A DNA stretch of 64,000 nucleotides, from assembly GCA_965230225.1 (NCBI GenBank), contig CBDDKM010000002.1, positions 434,001 to 498,000 on the forward strand. The letters are read 5' to 3'. The notes under the pieces are model-generated. The model searched no databases. It was not told the origin of the DNA and saw only the letters and a program-made list of their open reading frames with translations. How positions within the stretch are numbered: position 1 is the stretch's first letter; the number at the start of each line of letters is the position of its first letter. Shown here piece by piece: positions 45,300 to 55,800 of this stretch. This DNA comes from CALSMU01 sp965230225. GTDB lineage: Bacteria; Bacteroidota; Bacteroidia; Flavobacteriales_D; Parvicellaceae. A program made the translations under genes and the position numbers.

Positions 45300-46349
45300 A
45301 TGGCTAAACATTTACAAACAGAATTCAACAAGTTTCACGAGAACATTAAACTCCACGACAAAGAAGACAACAAAGAATTAAGAGAAAAACGAGACATGCT
45401 AACTGATGAACTCAGGGCATACTTTAAGAAAAAAAGAGAGGAAGATGAAGATTTTCCAAAAATTACATTCACCGTTGAAAACCAAGGTAGCTACTCAATG
45501 CAAACTGGAATCAAAGCAATTGATAATGGTGACTATGATATAGATGTAATGGTACTCTTTAATATTAATAAGAAAGATTATGGTAATCCTGTTGAAGTAA
45601 AAAAATGGGTTTTTGAAGCATTAAGCAAAGGAACAAGAAAAGTATTCTATAAAAAACCATGTGTTAGGGTTCAGTATTACAAAGATGGAGAAGAAGAATT
45701 TCATGTTGATCTAGCTATATATGCAAACGATAATGATGACGAGAAAACATATCTAGCATGGGGAAAACCAACATCTGCTAAAGAGGATAAAAAATGGGAG
45801 GTTTCTGACCCAAAGCTGTTGAAGAAAAAGATTAACGAGAAACACAAAGATGCTGATGATCGAATGCAAATGAAGCGTGAGATACGTTACCTTAAAAGAT
45901 GGAAGGATTTAAAGTTTAAGAATACGGATAAAGGGAAACCTACCGGAATAGCAATTACGGCATTGGCCTATAATTTATTCAATCCTCAAATTGAACGTGA
46001 CTTTTTTGCTTCTACCGTTGAGCCTAATGATCTGCTTGCTTTAAAAAATCTAGTGTCATCTATTATTGGTCAGTTTAGAGGATGGCCTACAAAAAAAATA
46101 TCTGTTCAACTCCCCGTGGAACCTTACAATGATCTGTTTGATAAAATGACCGATAAACAGCAAGAAACATTTAAGGAGAAGCTAGAAGCACTAAAAACAG
46201 CATTAGAAGATGCCGAACAAGAGCCTGATCCACATGAAGCATCCAAGATTATGCGAAAGCAATTTGGTGATGATTTTCCATTGGTAGATAAAGACAAATC
46301 AGGGCAAAAGCGAAACTTGGCGTTTCCTGGAAAAAGTGAGAGTGCATAA
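45300..46349 (+). CDS. CBASS CD-NTase (cyclic oligonucleotide synthase)
   Basis: This 349-aa nucleotidyltransferase has the family motif GS at 63-64 (NQGSYSMQTG), catalytic Asp80 and Asp82 in DYDIDVMV, and a third carboxylate at Asp137 (FHVDLAIY). These are the metal-binding residues of cGAS/DncV-like enzymes. It makes a cyclic di- or trinucleotide on phage infection. It is followed by Cap2, Cap3 and an HNH-SAVED effector, which defines a type II CBASS. Which nucleotide it makes is not readable by eye. Confidence 0.93.
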   Translation: MAKHLQTEFNKFHENIKLHDKEDNKELREKRDMLTDELRAYFKKKREEDEDFPKITFTVENQGSYSMQTGIKAIDNGDYDIDVMVLFNINKKDYGNPVEVKKWVFEALSKGTRKVFYKKPCVRVQYYKDGEEEFHVDLAIYANDNDDEKTYLAWGKPTSAKEDKKWEVSDPKLLKKKINEKHKDADDRMQMKREIRYLKRWKDLKFKNTDKGKPTGIAITALAYNLFNPQIERDFFASTVEPNDLLALKNLVSSIIGQFRGWPTKKISVQLPVEPYNDLFDKMTDKQQETFKEKLEALKTALEDAEQEPDPHEASKIMRKQFGDDFPLVDKDKSGQKRNLAFPGKSESA

Positions 46350-46353
46350 CTAG

Positions 46354-48060
46354 ATGGACAAGGCTACCATACTACAGTACATTGATGAAACCGATAACTT
46401 AACATTTGTTTCTTATTTATCAACAAAAGAGCTTCAGAGCGAGATTGAACATCTTACTTACGTTCTTTGCAATACTCGTGTAGGTAATCAAGATATTGCC
46501 ATTAAGGTATTTGTCCCTAAAAGGTTCCCTAATGAATTACCCAAATTCCTTTTGGAACAATACGACATACTTGGTTTCCTACCTCATATAGCTCCAAGTG
46601 GTTCGGTATGCTACTTGGAAAAAGAAAGTGTATATATTAACATTGATAATCCAAAAATTGTATTTCAGGCATCATTCGAAGAAGCATTGAAGACAATAAA
46701 AGATGGACTTAGTAAAGCAAATTACAAGGACTTTAGAGAGGAATTTCATGTGTTTTGGGAAGGAAACAAACATAAATCGCCATTATTTGTTGTTTCTTTT
46801 ATCGATGTCGGGAATGAGCCAAAAGAAATTCGCATATTACGAAATGATAAGAAAGCTATCATTTTTGATAAAGATGTTGATATTGAGAGAAAAAAGAAAG
46901 CTTTCTTCGAGTCAAAACATCCAACTGCAAAAACTGGTATTTACATTCCATTACTAGAAGATTGTGAAATAATGCCTCCAAAATTTGATGAAGCTTGGGA
47001 TGCAGATTACTTCGTGGAATGGTTGAAACCTAAAGTATCTTCAGAAAATTGGAGTACTTTACAGACCTCCATTTTATCAAAGAAACCATCACGATTTGAG
47101 TACATAATTTTTTCAATACCTAGAGAGACAGGAATAACGATTCTTGTTGGTGTACAGCTAAAACCAAAAGAAAAAACGAAACATCCACTACTAGAAACAG
47201 ACAGTGGGTGGGGGCTTAAATATCTGTCTATATCAAGGTTAGATACCCCATCAATTCTTCCAAGAGGGGGTGCGGATCTTTCCTTTCAAAAAAAGCTAGT
47301 TCTAATTGTTGGTTGTGGTTCTGTAGGAAGTCATATTGCCATAAACTTAGCCAAAGCAGGAATAGGAATAATTGGTTTAGTTGATGATGACTTAATCAAA
47401 TTAGAAAACCTACAAAGGTTTGCTCTTGGGTTTCAGTATTCAGCACAAAAAAAAGTTGAAGCTCTTAACCATTATATCACAAAAAACTATCTTAATACCT
47501 CAGTCATTTCTTATGATAAAAAACTAGAGGAACATCTTGAATTGGGAGATGATGCCAAACTAGAACTATTCGATTTGTTTATTTCAGCTACCGGTGATCC
47601 AACTATCAACTTTGTATTAAACCAAAAGGCAAGGGAACTAAACAAACCTTTGATAGTTGGATGGAATGAACCATTAGGAATTGGCGGACATGCTCTTTTA
47701 AGTATACCTCCAGAGCAAGGATGTTACAAATGCTTGTACGAAGACCTGCATAACAAAGCTTCTTTTGCAAGTAAAGATCAACCAAAACCATTTCATTTAA
47801 AACATTTGGGATGTGGTGAAGTGTACACTCCTTATAGTGCTATGGATTCTATTCGTACAAGTGAATTGGTTACCCGATTAGCAACAGGTTATTTAAGTGG
47901 AAAATACACCATACCACAGGTCATTTCGTGGAAAGGAGAAAGCGAAGAGTTCACCTCACAAGGTTTCAATCTTTCAGACCGATATATGAAGCAAACCCAA
48001 GATGAAATGGATAAACATAAACACAATTTTATTAATAGCGATTGTTCGCACTGCAAGTAG
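46354..48060 (+). CDS. cap2: CBASS Cap2, E2-E1 ubiquitin-transfer-like fusion
   Basis: This 568-aa protein has an N-terminal E2-like domain (about 1-160) with candidate catalytic Cys86 (SGSVCYLE), and an E1/ThiF adenylation domain (about 310-560) with the ATP-binding motif LIVGCGSVGSHIA and the NLQRFALG adenylation arm. Zinc-type cysteines GCYKC and a C-terminal CSHCK follow. Cap2 conjugates the C terminus of the CD-NTase to targets to prime it. It starts 4 bp after the CD-NTase gene. Confidence 0.93.
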   Translation: MDKATILQYIDETDNLTFVSYLSTKELQSEIEHLTYVLCNTRVGNQDIAIKVFVPKRFPNELPKFLLEQYDILGFLPHIAPSGSVCYLEKESVYINIDNPKIVFQASFEEALKTIKDGLSKANYKDFREEFHVFWEGNKHKSPLFVVSFIDVGNEPKEIRILRNDKKAIIFDKDVDIERKKKAFFESKHPTAKTGIYIPLLEDCEIMPPKFDEAWDADYFVEWLKPKVSSENWSTLQTSILSKKPSRFEYIIFSIPRETGITILVGVQLKPKEKTKHPLLETDSGWGLKYLSISRLDTPSILPRGGADLSFQKKLVLIVGCGSVGSHIAINLAKAGIGIIGLVDDDLIKLENLQRFALGFQYSAQKKVEALNHYITKNYLNTSVISYDKKLEEHLELGDDAKLELFDLFISATGDPTINFVLNQKARELNKPLIVGWNEPLGIGGHALLSIPPEQGCYKCLYEDLHNKASFASKDQPKPFHLKHLGCGEVYTPYSAMDSIRTSELVTRLATGYLSGKYTIPQVISWKGESEEFTSQGFNLSDRYMKQTQDEMDKHKHNFINSDCSHCK

Positions 48061-48065
48061 GAGTT

Positions 48066-48536
48066 ATGATTGTAACAACGTCAAATAAAGGTCTATTCAA
48101 AATCAGTGATGAGCCATTTGAAAGAATGAATTTGTATAAGCAAGATGATAGAAAGAAACTTGAAGCTGGAGGAGTGCTTTTAGGTCGTCTAATTACAAAT
48201 TCCAAAAACATAATTGTGGATAGAGTTACTGTTCCAATGATCGGAGACAAAAGAGGAAAATATGAATTTATTAGGGGAGAGAAAATGCACCAGCAAGTGA
48301 TAACAAACGCCTGGGAAAAGAGCAACGGAAGATGCAACTATCTTGGGGAGTGGCACACTCACCCTGAAAGTTATCCTTCACCATCGAGAAAGGATTATGA
48401 AAACTGGCTAAACATCCTTGAAAACAGAGTTTATGATAGTTTCTTTCTATACTTTGTAATAGTAGGAACACGTGAAACAAGAATATGGGAAGGCAATAGA
48501 AAAGAAGGAAAAAGAGGAATCAAAAGAATCAGATAA
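48066..48536 (+). CDS. cap3: CBASS Cap3, JAB/MPN isopeptidase
   Basis: This 156-aa protein has a JAMM zinc-protease motif: Glu33 (EAGGVLLG), His97 and His99 in WHTHPESYPSPSRKD, and Asp110. Cap3 removes CD-NTase conjugates made by Cap2. I chose the ATG at 48066, preceded by TAGGAG, over an in-frame TTG at 48042 that would overlap cap2. It ends 2 bp before the effector gene. Confidence 0.92.
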   Translation: MIVTTSNKGLFKISDEPFERMNLYKQDDRKKLEAGGVLLGRLITNSKNIIVDRVTVPMIGDKRGKYEFIRGEKMHQQVITNAWEKSNGRCNYLGEWHTHPESYPSPSRKDYENWLNILENRVYDSFFLYFVIVGTRETRIWEGNRKEGKRGIKRIR

Positions 48537-48538
48537 TT

Positions 48539-49675
48539 ATGGCTAAAAGTACAAGACCAACAATACCACCAAGAGTTAGAATCAAAGTATGGACCGAAGC
48601 AGCAGGACGCTGCCAATTTAGAGGTTGTAACAAACCTCTATGGTATAATGAGTTGACTCTAAACAATACAAACTTTGGAGATATGGCACATATCATCGGA
48701 GCAAGTGAGAAAGGACCAAGAGGAGGAAATCGTTCCAAAGAACTTGCGAAAGACCCTGACAATATACTGCTTGCTTGTAAACCATGTCATAAAGAAATTG
48801 ATGATGGAATACTCAGCAAGTTATATCCAGTTGAAGAGTTAAGGAAAATGAAAAAGGAACATACAGATAGAGTAAGGTTATTACTAGATCAACCTTCCAA
48901 AAAATCACGTCCCTTTATCCTTACTTCACAAATTGGAGGACAAAATACCATGTTTGGAGACAGAAGCATTCAAAGTGCAATTCTTCCGGATTATCCAGAT
49001 GGCATTAGTGATAACTGGTACAAAACAGAAATAGGAACACTTGACCGAACTAACCATGCTGATTGGGAACATGCAAAAAATAAAGTCGTTCAGGAAATGG
49101 ATAATGTTAATAGGTCAATAACTAATGGTGGCATATCCCATTTATCCGTTTTTGCTCTTGCACCTATGCCACTTCTTATGTGGTTGGGAAGGCAATTAGG
49201 CGATAAAATAACAGCCCAAGTATATGAGCCAAGAAGAGAGGATGATCTTGATAAAAAATGGAAATGGAATGAAGAAGATGGTAAAAGTATTAATTACCAG
49301 TTGTCCAAAGTATCCGATGGAGATTGTGATCAGGTTATCTTGCTTTTAGCTCTAAGTGACTATTTGAGTGAAGATAAATATCAAAATATGTTATCTGAAA
49401 ATGCACATGTTTACCAACTAACAATTGATAAACCAGTGCAAGGGTTTCTAACTAAGAAGTCAGAGAAAGTTGCTTTTATTCAATCATGTAGAAGCTTGCT
49501 TAACCAAATTCAATTTGAGGTAGGAAAAGATTGCACCATACATGTATTACCAGCTATGCCTGCATCTCTAGCTACAGAATTTGGAAGGTTACTTCAACCA
49601 ACGAAAGACCCTAAGATTTGGGTTTATGAGAATGTTGGGAATGGAAAGCCTGAAAAGATTTTTGAACTAATTTAA
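48539..49675 (+). CDS. cap5: CBASS effector Cap5, HNH endonuclease-SAVED
   Basis: This 378-aa protein has an N-terminal HNH nuclease (about 12-110) with zinc cysteines C25, C30, C80 and C83 and the active-site His51 (DMAHI), Asn75 and His84. The C-terminal part (about 170-378) fits a SAVED domain, which binds the cyclic nucleotide and triggers oligomerisation and DNA degradation (patterns HLSVFALAPMPLLMWLGRQL and CTIHVLPAMPASLATEFGR). Activation would kill the infected cell. Confidence 0.92.
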   Translation: MAKSTRPTIPPRVRIKVWTEAAGRCQFRGCNKPLWYNELTLNNTNFGDMAHIIGASEKGPRGGNRSKELAKDPDNILLACKPCHKEIDDGILSKLYPVEELRKMKKEHTDRVRLLLDQPSKKSRPFILTSQIGGQNTMFGDRSIQSAILPDYPDGISDNWYKTEIGTLDRTNHADWEHAKNKVVQEMDNVNRSITNGGISHLSVFALAPMPLLMWLGRQLGDKITAQVYEPRREDDLDKKWKWNEEDGKSINYQLSKVSDGDCDQVILLLALSDYLSEDKYQNMLSENAHVYQLTIDKPVQGFLTKKSEKVAFIQSCRSLLNQIQFEVGKDCTIHVLPAMPASLATEFGRLLQPTKDPKIWVYENVGNGKPEKIFELI

Positions 49676-49897
49676 TTACCAGTTCTCTCGCTGATTGTTT
49701 ATTGGTTTCGGGAACAAGATAACCTCTCCCCCCTTCAGTTGAAACCCTTTGGCAATTGTTCCCTGTTCGTTCCATAAAATTTCAACAGTGGTATTGCTAA
49801 CATTGTGTCTGAAAACACTTCCATCATAGGAATACTCATAGTTTTCAAACATCAGTCTTTGTAATGGGCTTATCTTTTCACTCATAGCAGAGTTCAA
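49676..49897 (-). CDS. Small hypothetical protein
   Basis: This 73-aa soluble protein has a beta-strand pattern (YEYSYDGSVFRHNVSNTTVEILW). It is convergent with cap5 with no gap. Function unknown; the lack of a supporting neighbour keeps confidence modest. Confidence 0.45.
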   Translation of the reverse strand: MNSAMSEKISPLQRLMFENYEYSYDGSVFRHNVSNTTVEILWNEQGTIAKGFQLKGGEVILFPKPINNQRENW

Positions 49898-49973
49898 AAA
49901 TAATGTGATTTAATTATAGAAAAAAAGAAAAACCAACTAAGTATAAATACGTAAGCGTAAACACGTAATAAAA

Positions 49974-50753
49974 TTATCCAACCTTTGCTCTTATTGCATT
50001 TATATTGTTGCGCAGATCCTCTAGCAGTTTATCCACCTCATTAATATCATAAATCAATGATCGAATGTGTGCCCTATCAAAAAATAAATGCTTTTCATCC
50101 TTGCTCTGCATGGTAAGTATTTCTTTTCCTTCTTTGGTAGCGTATCCTAATTCGAAAAAGGCATTTTTATTAGGCAATGTGGTATCAGCAAGAATAAACT
50201 CACTTTCCTCTATTTGCTTATAAATAGTCTCAATTATTACATCATTTCCATGAAAATCATCTGCCCTATAAATATCAATGCCCATTTCATTTTTCAAGAA
50301 TGGACGAATATGTTCCTGGTATAAACCATTCAAGCTATCATCTCCAAAAGGCATAATCATAAATGCTTTATCCTTGATTACCATTTGTGGTGCATCAATC
50401 CTTCGAAGAATAAAAGTAATTGGAGAATTAGTAGTTGGAAGGATTTCTACTGGTTGGTACAGTGTAACTCCATCAAAAGAAAGATAATATGGTTTTCTAT
50501 CCCTATAGTCACTAAATACCGAATAAGAATAATGGTAATCATAGAAAACATCTTTCTTAGAACAATGACCGACATGTCCTTCAATAAAGTTATTGTCTAA
50601 TCGGTTTTTTAACTTGAAGAAGAAAGAAGGCATTCCTCCCCTCAAAGGTTTGTTGTTTTTGATTATGTCATTTTTTTCACTCTCTGAAACAAACCAACAT
50701 GGCATTGTTCCTGTCGGCACTTTCCAATTTAAAACACTTTGTTTACTCTCCAT
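49974..50753 (-). CDS. TIR-like / nucleoside deoxyribosyltransferase-fold protein
   Basis: In this 259-aa protein the C-terminal half (about 125-245) reads AFMIMPFGDDSLNGLYQ, then DIYRADDFHGNDVI, ESEFILADTTLPNKNAFFELGYA, the pattern of the TIR-like/2-deoxyribosyltransferase fold with a conserved Glu in FFELGYA. Such domains hydrolyse nucleotides or NAD in bacterial immunity. The N-terminal half is unrecognised. It lies antisense, downstream of CBASS, and could be an additional defence gene. Confidence 0.65.
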   Translation of the reverse strand: MESKQSVLNWKVPTGTMPCWFVSESEKNDIIKNNKPLRGGMPSFFFKLKNRLDNNFIEGHVGHCSKKDVFYDYHYSYSVFSDYRDRKPYYLSFDGVTLYQPVEILPTTNSPITFILRRIDAPQMVIKDKAFMIMPFGDDSLNGLYQEHIRPFLKNEMGIDIYRADDFHGNDVIIETIYKQIEESEFILADTTLPNKNAFFELGYATKEGKEILTMQSKDEKHLFFDRAHIRSLIYDINEVDKLLEDLRNNINAIRAKVG

Positions 50754-50804
50754 AACATCTATCTTTTCAGATAAATTTAATAATAAAAGAGAGAGATGAA
50801 ATGA

Positions 50805-51281
50805 TTAATCCAAAGTTATTTGATACATAAAACAGTCTGTTTCCGCAGAAATATTTACCGTATTCTTAATTCTAGCATCAGGAGTCCTATCACCGTAAGT
50901 AGTATAAAATAACAATTCAATATCTATTTCTTTTTGTTCGGAAATTCCTACAAATTCTATTATTTTTTTACTTGAGACATAACCACATTCCGGCACTTCA
51001 TTGTGATATATATCGTTAGGAATTCCTAAATAATACATTACTAAGCAATCATCAAAGTAAAGCTCCATTACAGTGTAATTAAGCATTGTTGAATCAAAAA
51101 TACTTTGATCCCACCAAACGTTTAACTCAACTTCATACATACAAGTACCATCATCGTTTTTTTCTTTTACTTCAGAATCATAGTTTGTTGCGTACTGATT
51201 TGTACACCCTTCCTTTCTCTTGCATGAGTTGAATGTAATCAGAAGTAGGATTGCCAGTGTAGTTAACAGGGTATTTCTCAT
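50805..51281 (-). CDS. Lipoprotein with GCTNQYATNYD-type motif
   Basis: This 158-aa protein has a lipoprotein signal peptide with a lipobox-like LITFNSCK (Cys near 20), followed at once by GCTNQYATNYDSEVKEKNDD and CMY, a short repeat common in Bacteroidota secreted proteins. The rest is beta-rich. Cell-surface lipoprotein of unknown role. Confidence 0.65.
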   Translation of the reverse strand: MRNTLLTTLAILLLITFNSCKRKEGCTNQYATNYDSEVKEKNDDGTCMYEVELNVWWDQSIFDSTMLNYTVMELYFDDCLVMYYLGIPNDIYHNEVPECGYVSSKKIIEFVGISEQKEIDIELLFYTTYGDRTPDARIKNTVNISAETDCFMYQITLD

Positions 51282-51331
51282 TGTAATTCTTTGGTTAAAG
51301 CAACGACATAGACTAAATGGATATTATATAA

Positions 51332-52750
51332 TCATCTTAATAGTTGAACAGTGTTTTTCTTCTCAATTGTCTCTCCTGCACAATTTCGAAAGGATAAATG
51401 ATAGTAATATGTTCCATCATTTACTTCACTTCCATCCCAGTGGTTTTGAGGATTATTTGTTTTCCAAATAAGTTTCCCCCAACGATTATAGATTTCCAAT
51501 GTGTATTCATAAGAGTTACCATCGTAAATAGTAAATAGATCATTATGACCATCACCATTTGGAGTAAACACATTAATTGGGGTGTATACTTCTTCTGACC
51601 TTTCAAATTTCACGTCAAAGGTTGATGTCACCTTGGAACATTTGTTTTCTACTTTTACCTCATATTTTCCTTCTTCTACGACTTTTATGGTTCTTGTTTC
51701 TTCATTAGTGTTCCATGTATATTTATCTTCATTCATTATAGAGTACCCTGCATCCAATGTTACTTGTTCTAAATTGCAATACAGGGAGTCATAAGAAACT
51801 GAATGAATATTTGTTACTTCTGATTCCAACACAATTACATTAATTGAATCAGAAGTGTAGCTACATCCATTATACGCCTCTACCCAATAAACGCCTGAAC
51901 TATCAATTGTAAACAGCGAATCACTTGTTTCAAGTAAATTATTCCAAACGTAAATCGGATTATTAGGTAAAAGGGAATCAAAAATTAGTTTTTGTCCTTC
52001 ACATAAAATTGTATCATTTCCTAAATCAATTTGAGGCATTGAATCGGTAGGTACTACTTCAACATGAATATCATCTAGATAAACATACGAAGATTTGTAA
52101 GTGCCATTATTAGTACCATTTCCTTCAAATCGAGCTATTGTATTTGTATTTGACTCAAAATTACCTAGCGTGATATACTTTTCACCTCCTTGAGCTACGT
52201 AATAACGCTCTATTTTTACCCAATCTTTTTTATCATACATCCATTGATTCACCTCAATTTGAGGGGAATAATTTAATTCTTCCACATGCCATATGCTCCC
52301 CGCTGACGGTATTGAATCTGTAAAAAGAATGCCGTAATTGAATATTGAATAATCTGAAGTCTCACCTAAAGAGTATTTAAAACTAACCCTATAACATTGA
52401 TTATACACAAGAGGAGTAGATAATTCTCCAGTTAAATATTCTCTCTCACTATATTGAGGATGTGTAGTATATATAATAGTTCCCGTATAGCTATTTCCCG
52501 TACAAGTATCTTGAAACCCTGCTAAATTATTTGGGATACCCCTACTTCCATTACTACAGGTGTGAAAATGGTCAGATGTCCCCCAATGATTAATTGGTAA
52601 TGTCCAATCATTAAGTGTTGCATTTATAAATAATCCATTTGGACAAATAATTGTATCCTCAAAACTTGGATTCAAAACCAGATTCTGACCAATAGCAAAT
52701 GATGAAATGTAGCAAAGAGCAAAGGGTAATATGTACTTAAATGATTTCAA
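51332..52750 (-). CDS. Secreted protein with CHU_C (gliding-type) C-terminal domain
   Basis: This 472-aa protein has a signal peptide (about 1-21), an N-terminal beta domain (about 22-235), Ig-like segments with CEGQKLIFDS, and a C-terminal CHU_C domain (about 390-472, VFTPNGDGHNDLF, then YNRWGKLIW), a type B T9SS-linked sorting domain. It is probably exported to the surface. It sits between two other exported-protein genes inside the island. Confidence 0.75.
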   Translation of the reverse strand: MKSFKYILPFALCYISSFAIGQNLVLNPSFEDTIICPNGLFINATLNDWTLPINHWGTSDHFHTCSNGSRGIPNNLAGFQDTCTGNSYTGTIIYTTHPQYSEREYLTGELSTPLVYNQCYRVSFKYSLGETSDYSIFNYGILFTDSIPSAGSIWHVEELNYSPQIEVNQWMYDKKDWVKIERYYVAQGGEKYITLGNFESNTNTIARFEGNGTNNGTYKSSYVYLDDIHVEVVPTDSMPQIDLGNDTILCEGQKLIFDSLLPNNPIYVWNNLLETSDSLFTIDSSGVYWVEAYNGCSYTSDSINVIVLESEVTNIHSVSYDSLYCNLEQVTLDAGYSIMNEDKYTWNTNEETRTIKVVEEGKYEVKVENKCSKVTSTFDVKFERSEEVYTPINVFTPNGDGHNDLFTIYDGNSYEYTLEIYNRWGKLIWKTNNPQNHWDGSEVNDGTYYYHLSFRNCAGETIEKKNTVQLLR

Positions 52751-52756
52751 TGATAA

Positions 52757-52792
52757 AAGAAGTTCTCCTTAGAAATCTAAGGAGAACTTTTT
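52757..52792 (-). terminator. Terminator downstream of the 1139-aa gene
   Basis: AAGTTCTCCTTAG / CTAAGGAGAACTT form a 13-bp stem with a 4-nt loop just beyond the stop of the 52817-56236 gene. Confidence 0.75.
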
Positions 52793-52816
52793 CATTATAG
52801 AAATACCAATTGATAT

Positions 52817-55800
52817 CTATGGTAAAATCTGTAAATGCTGAATGTCCATTTCATTCCCCTTAACCACACAAACATTATACGTTCCTAATGGCAAATTACT
52901 AACGTTTATTGTTTCAACCAAATTGTATGACTGCACACTTTTTCTAACCACCCCATATATATCGGTAATATCAATTGTTGCCATGCTTCCATCTCCCTGT
53001 GGAATGGTTACACTTAATTGATTACTGGTTGGGTTAGGTGCTAATGCAATACTAAATGAGCCACCTCCTCCGCAGCCATTATAAACAACTGCTGTTTCTG
53101 AGTAAGTTTCAATTGGTGACGTCACACCAGTACAATTTCTTGAATATACCTCCAAATCAAAAGAAGCAATTTCTCCATCTCTTGTCCCATTTGGGTTAGT
53201 TATATCACTTTCTCCAAAATAAGGAGTGTAGGTAAATTTATCCAAACCACATACAGGGTCAAATAATCTAGGAGAGCCATCAACATCAAGTACATTTTTC
53301 ATGTGCCAACAATATTCATTTCCTGTTTGTTGATAAAACAAATCTATCTCAAAGGTATTACTAAACCCTCCACAATAATCTGCGGGAGTTTTAGCTACAA
53401 TAACGGGTTGTATTAATGGCTGTACTTGGCTTTTTAAAGTATTGATAGTCTCTACAGGAGTTTGATCACAAATATTTTTAGCGTAAACCTCCAAACTAAA
53501 AAGAATAGTTTGTAATCCGGTAATATCCAATGTTGCAGTATTATCTTGAGTCTCCTCTTCATCTACAGGGTTTTGCAAATTATCGTATGCCTTCCATACA
53601 TAAGCATCATGAGTAACCGAGCTTGAAGTTTCCAAATTGATGATTTCCCCATTTCCTTGAGTATTACAATAGTCGCTACTGGTAATTTCAAAATAGGTAA
53701 GAGGTACTAAACTTTGAACAACATGGGGTTGTAAATTATAGGTGAATTTTCCAATATAATCAGCAACAGGAAGTGACATATCAGAATAGCCATCATTGGG
53801 AGAAGTAGAAGCATTACTTCCATTTGAATAGAAATATACATCAATAGGTATGGTAGGTTCTCCATTAGTATTCATACTTATTTTATTATCTATCTTACTT
53901 CTAAGTGCCTCTGTACCTGCTATAGTAGTATAGCCATAATTTACTGTAGGTATTGGTTCAGTAAAAACGGCTGAATTACCTTGCATTGTTCTTACTTCAT
54001 ACCATGCATTGTTTGATATATTATTATTTATATCAGCTTCAAAATCTGTTTCACCCACACACCAATCATGACTTAATTGCGGTCTATTGTAATCCGTATA
54101 ATCTAATCTTAAATTATAGGTTCTAGTACATCCACCAAAGTAAGAAACTTCTACTCCCGTAACACTCTCATTTGAATATGAATTTGTTTCATAGGTTGCT
54201 ACATTTGTACCCTGACCATTATCCAATTCCCAAGCTGAACCAAACCCTCCAATTCCTTGATTAAGCAGTTCTTCCCATTCAAACCCAAAGGCGTAAGGGT
54301 CTTGTATCGTAAAATCAGCCAAGTATGATTGACCAAAATTCAAGACAGTAGGGTTATCACTATTTATAACTGTACCATTTGGTAAAGGTTCATGAGGTTG
54401 AGCTGTAAATATTGCATTTTGGCTTACTCCACAAACTCCACCGCAAGTGTTTACGGTTGCAACGCTTATCACTCCATTTGGTTGATTGCCCCAAGTCACA
54501 TCTATTACATTATCGTCTGCCAATACAAATGGGCTAGTAACAGGACTTCCATTTATCTCTGCCGCCCCAATAACCGTCCACAAAACACTTCCAGTAGTAC
54601 AATTTCCAATCCCTCTAAGCCTATATGTATATTCGTCTCCCGAACAAGGAAGTGCGCCATCAAGAGGGTTAGAGCCAACATATTCAATTCGAGGATTACA
54701 TATTCCACCACTAAGGGGTACAACTCCTCCTGTAGTTCCTATAATTCCTTGACCTGATGCCCTAACAGTTATATCAATATCCAAGATAACTCCACCTTCA
54801 TGATTGTCAATCTTAGGAAAATCCTTCAGGGTAAATTTGTTAGTATCTATCAGCACTATTGTATCATACCCTATCGAATCAATAAAAGCTATTACCTCAT
54901 GCTCTCTTACATACTTGATAGGTTTAAAGCTTATAATACTATTAATATCCACGTTTGGGTCATCGATAAATCTATCCTTCAATTGTGTAGTTTCCGTAAC
55001 CACATTGGTAGTTCTGAAGATTGAAACTTGACCATAAGGTCCAGTGTTAGCATCTACAATTGCTCTTACTGTAACTCTATAGTTGGTATTATAAAATGCT
55101 CCTTCAGAAAGTTGTTTTATTTTCAAATTCCTGTTGTTAGAAATGATGTTTTCAGTGTATCCATCATCTATATTGGTTACTTCAAATTCATAAGCAGTAG
55201 CACCAATCACTTTATCAGCTTGTAATGCTTCATCCATCAAAACATCTGTCCTACCATTTACGGTTTTATCAATTCCCGGTGCAGGGATGTTTTCGATTGT
55301 AATTTGACAAGCTGTTCCATACGGTGTTGTAGTAGTTCCATCACTTGCTCTAACAGACACATCGTAAGAAGTTCCATATTCAGGTAGGGGAACTACATTT
55401 TTCAGCTTTACCCTGTTATTTGGGCTTACGTGTGTGAATACGTTTCCATTTCCATCATCAAATCTAAACTCATAGCTAGTTGCTCCATTAATTCTTATAC
55501 TCTTTATTCTATCATCTAACCCCAATTCAACATCACAATATTCAGGTTGCAAATTAGGTGTTGCCATTACTGGAGTAGTATATTCCAAAATCAATCTAGG
55601 ATGTTTTGTAGGGTCTGTATAGTCACTACTGAAGTAAGTTCTTCTTCTATAGAACTCTTCGGTAGCTAAACTTATCTTAATACCGTGTCGATCATTAGGA
55701 TTATCCATAAAGTGTTGAACAATATTAGTGAGATCAACCGAGGCATCCGATTGAATGTTTCTAACTCCAACTGGATTATCTGTTGGTAATTGAACTCTAT

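Noticed and set aside
48042..48536. TTG start for cap3
   Set aside because: The ATG at 48066 has a better ribosome site and avoids overlap with cap2.
54392..54757. 121- and 88-codon rightward frames
   Set aside because: They are antisense to the 1139-aa secreted protein, which has continuous domain signals.
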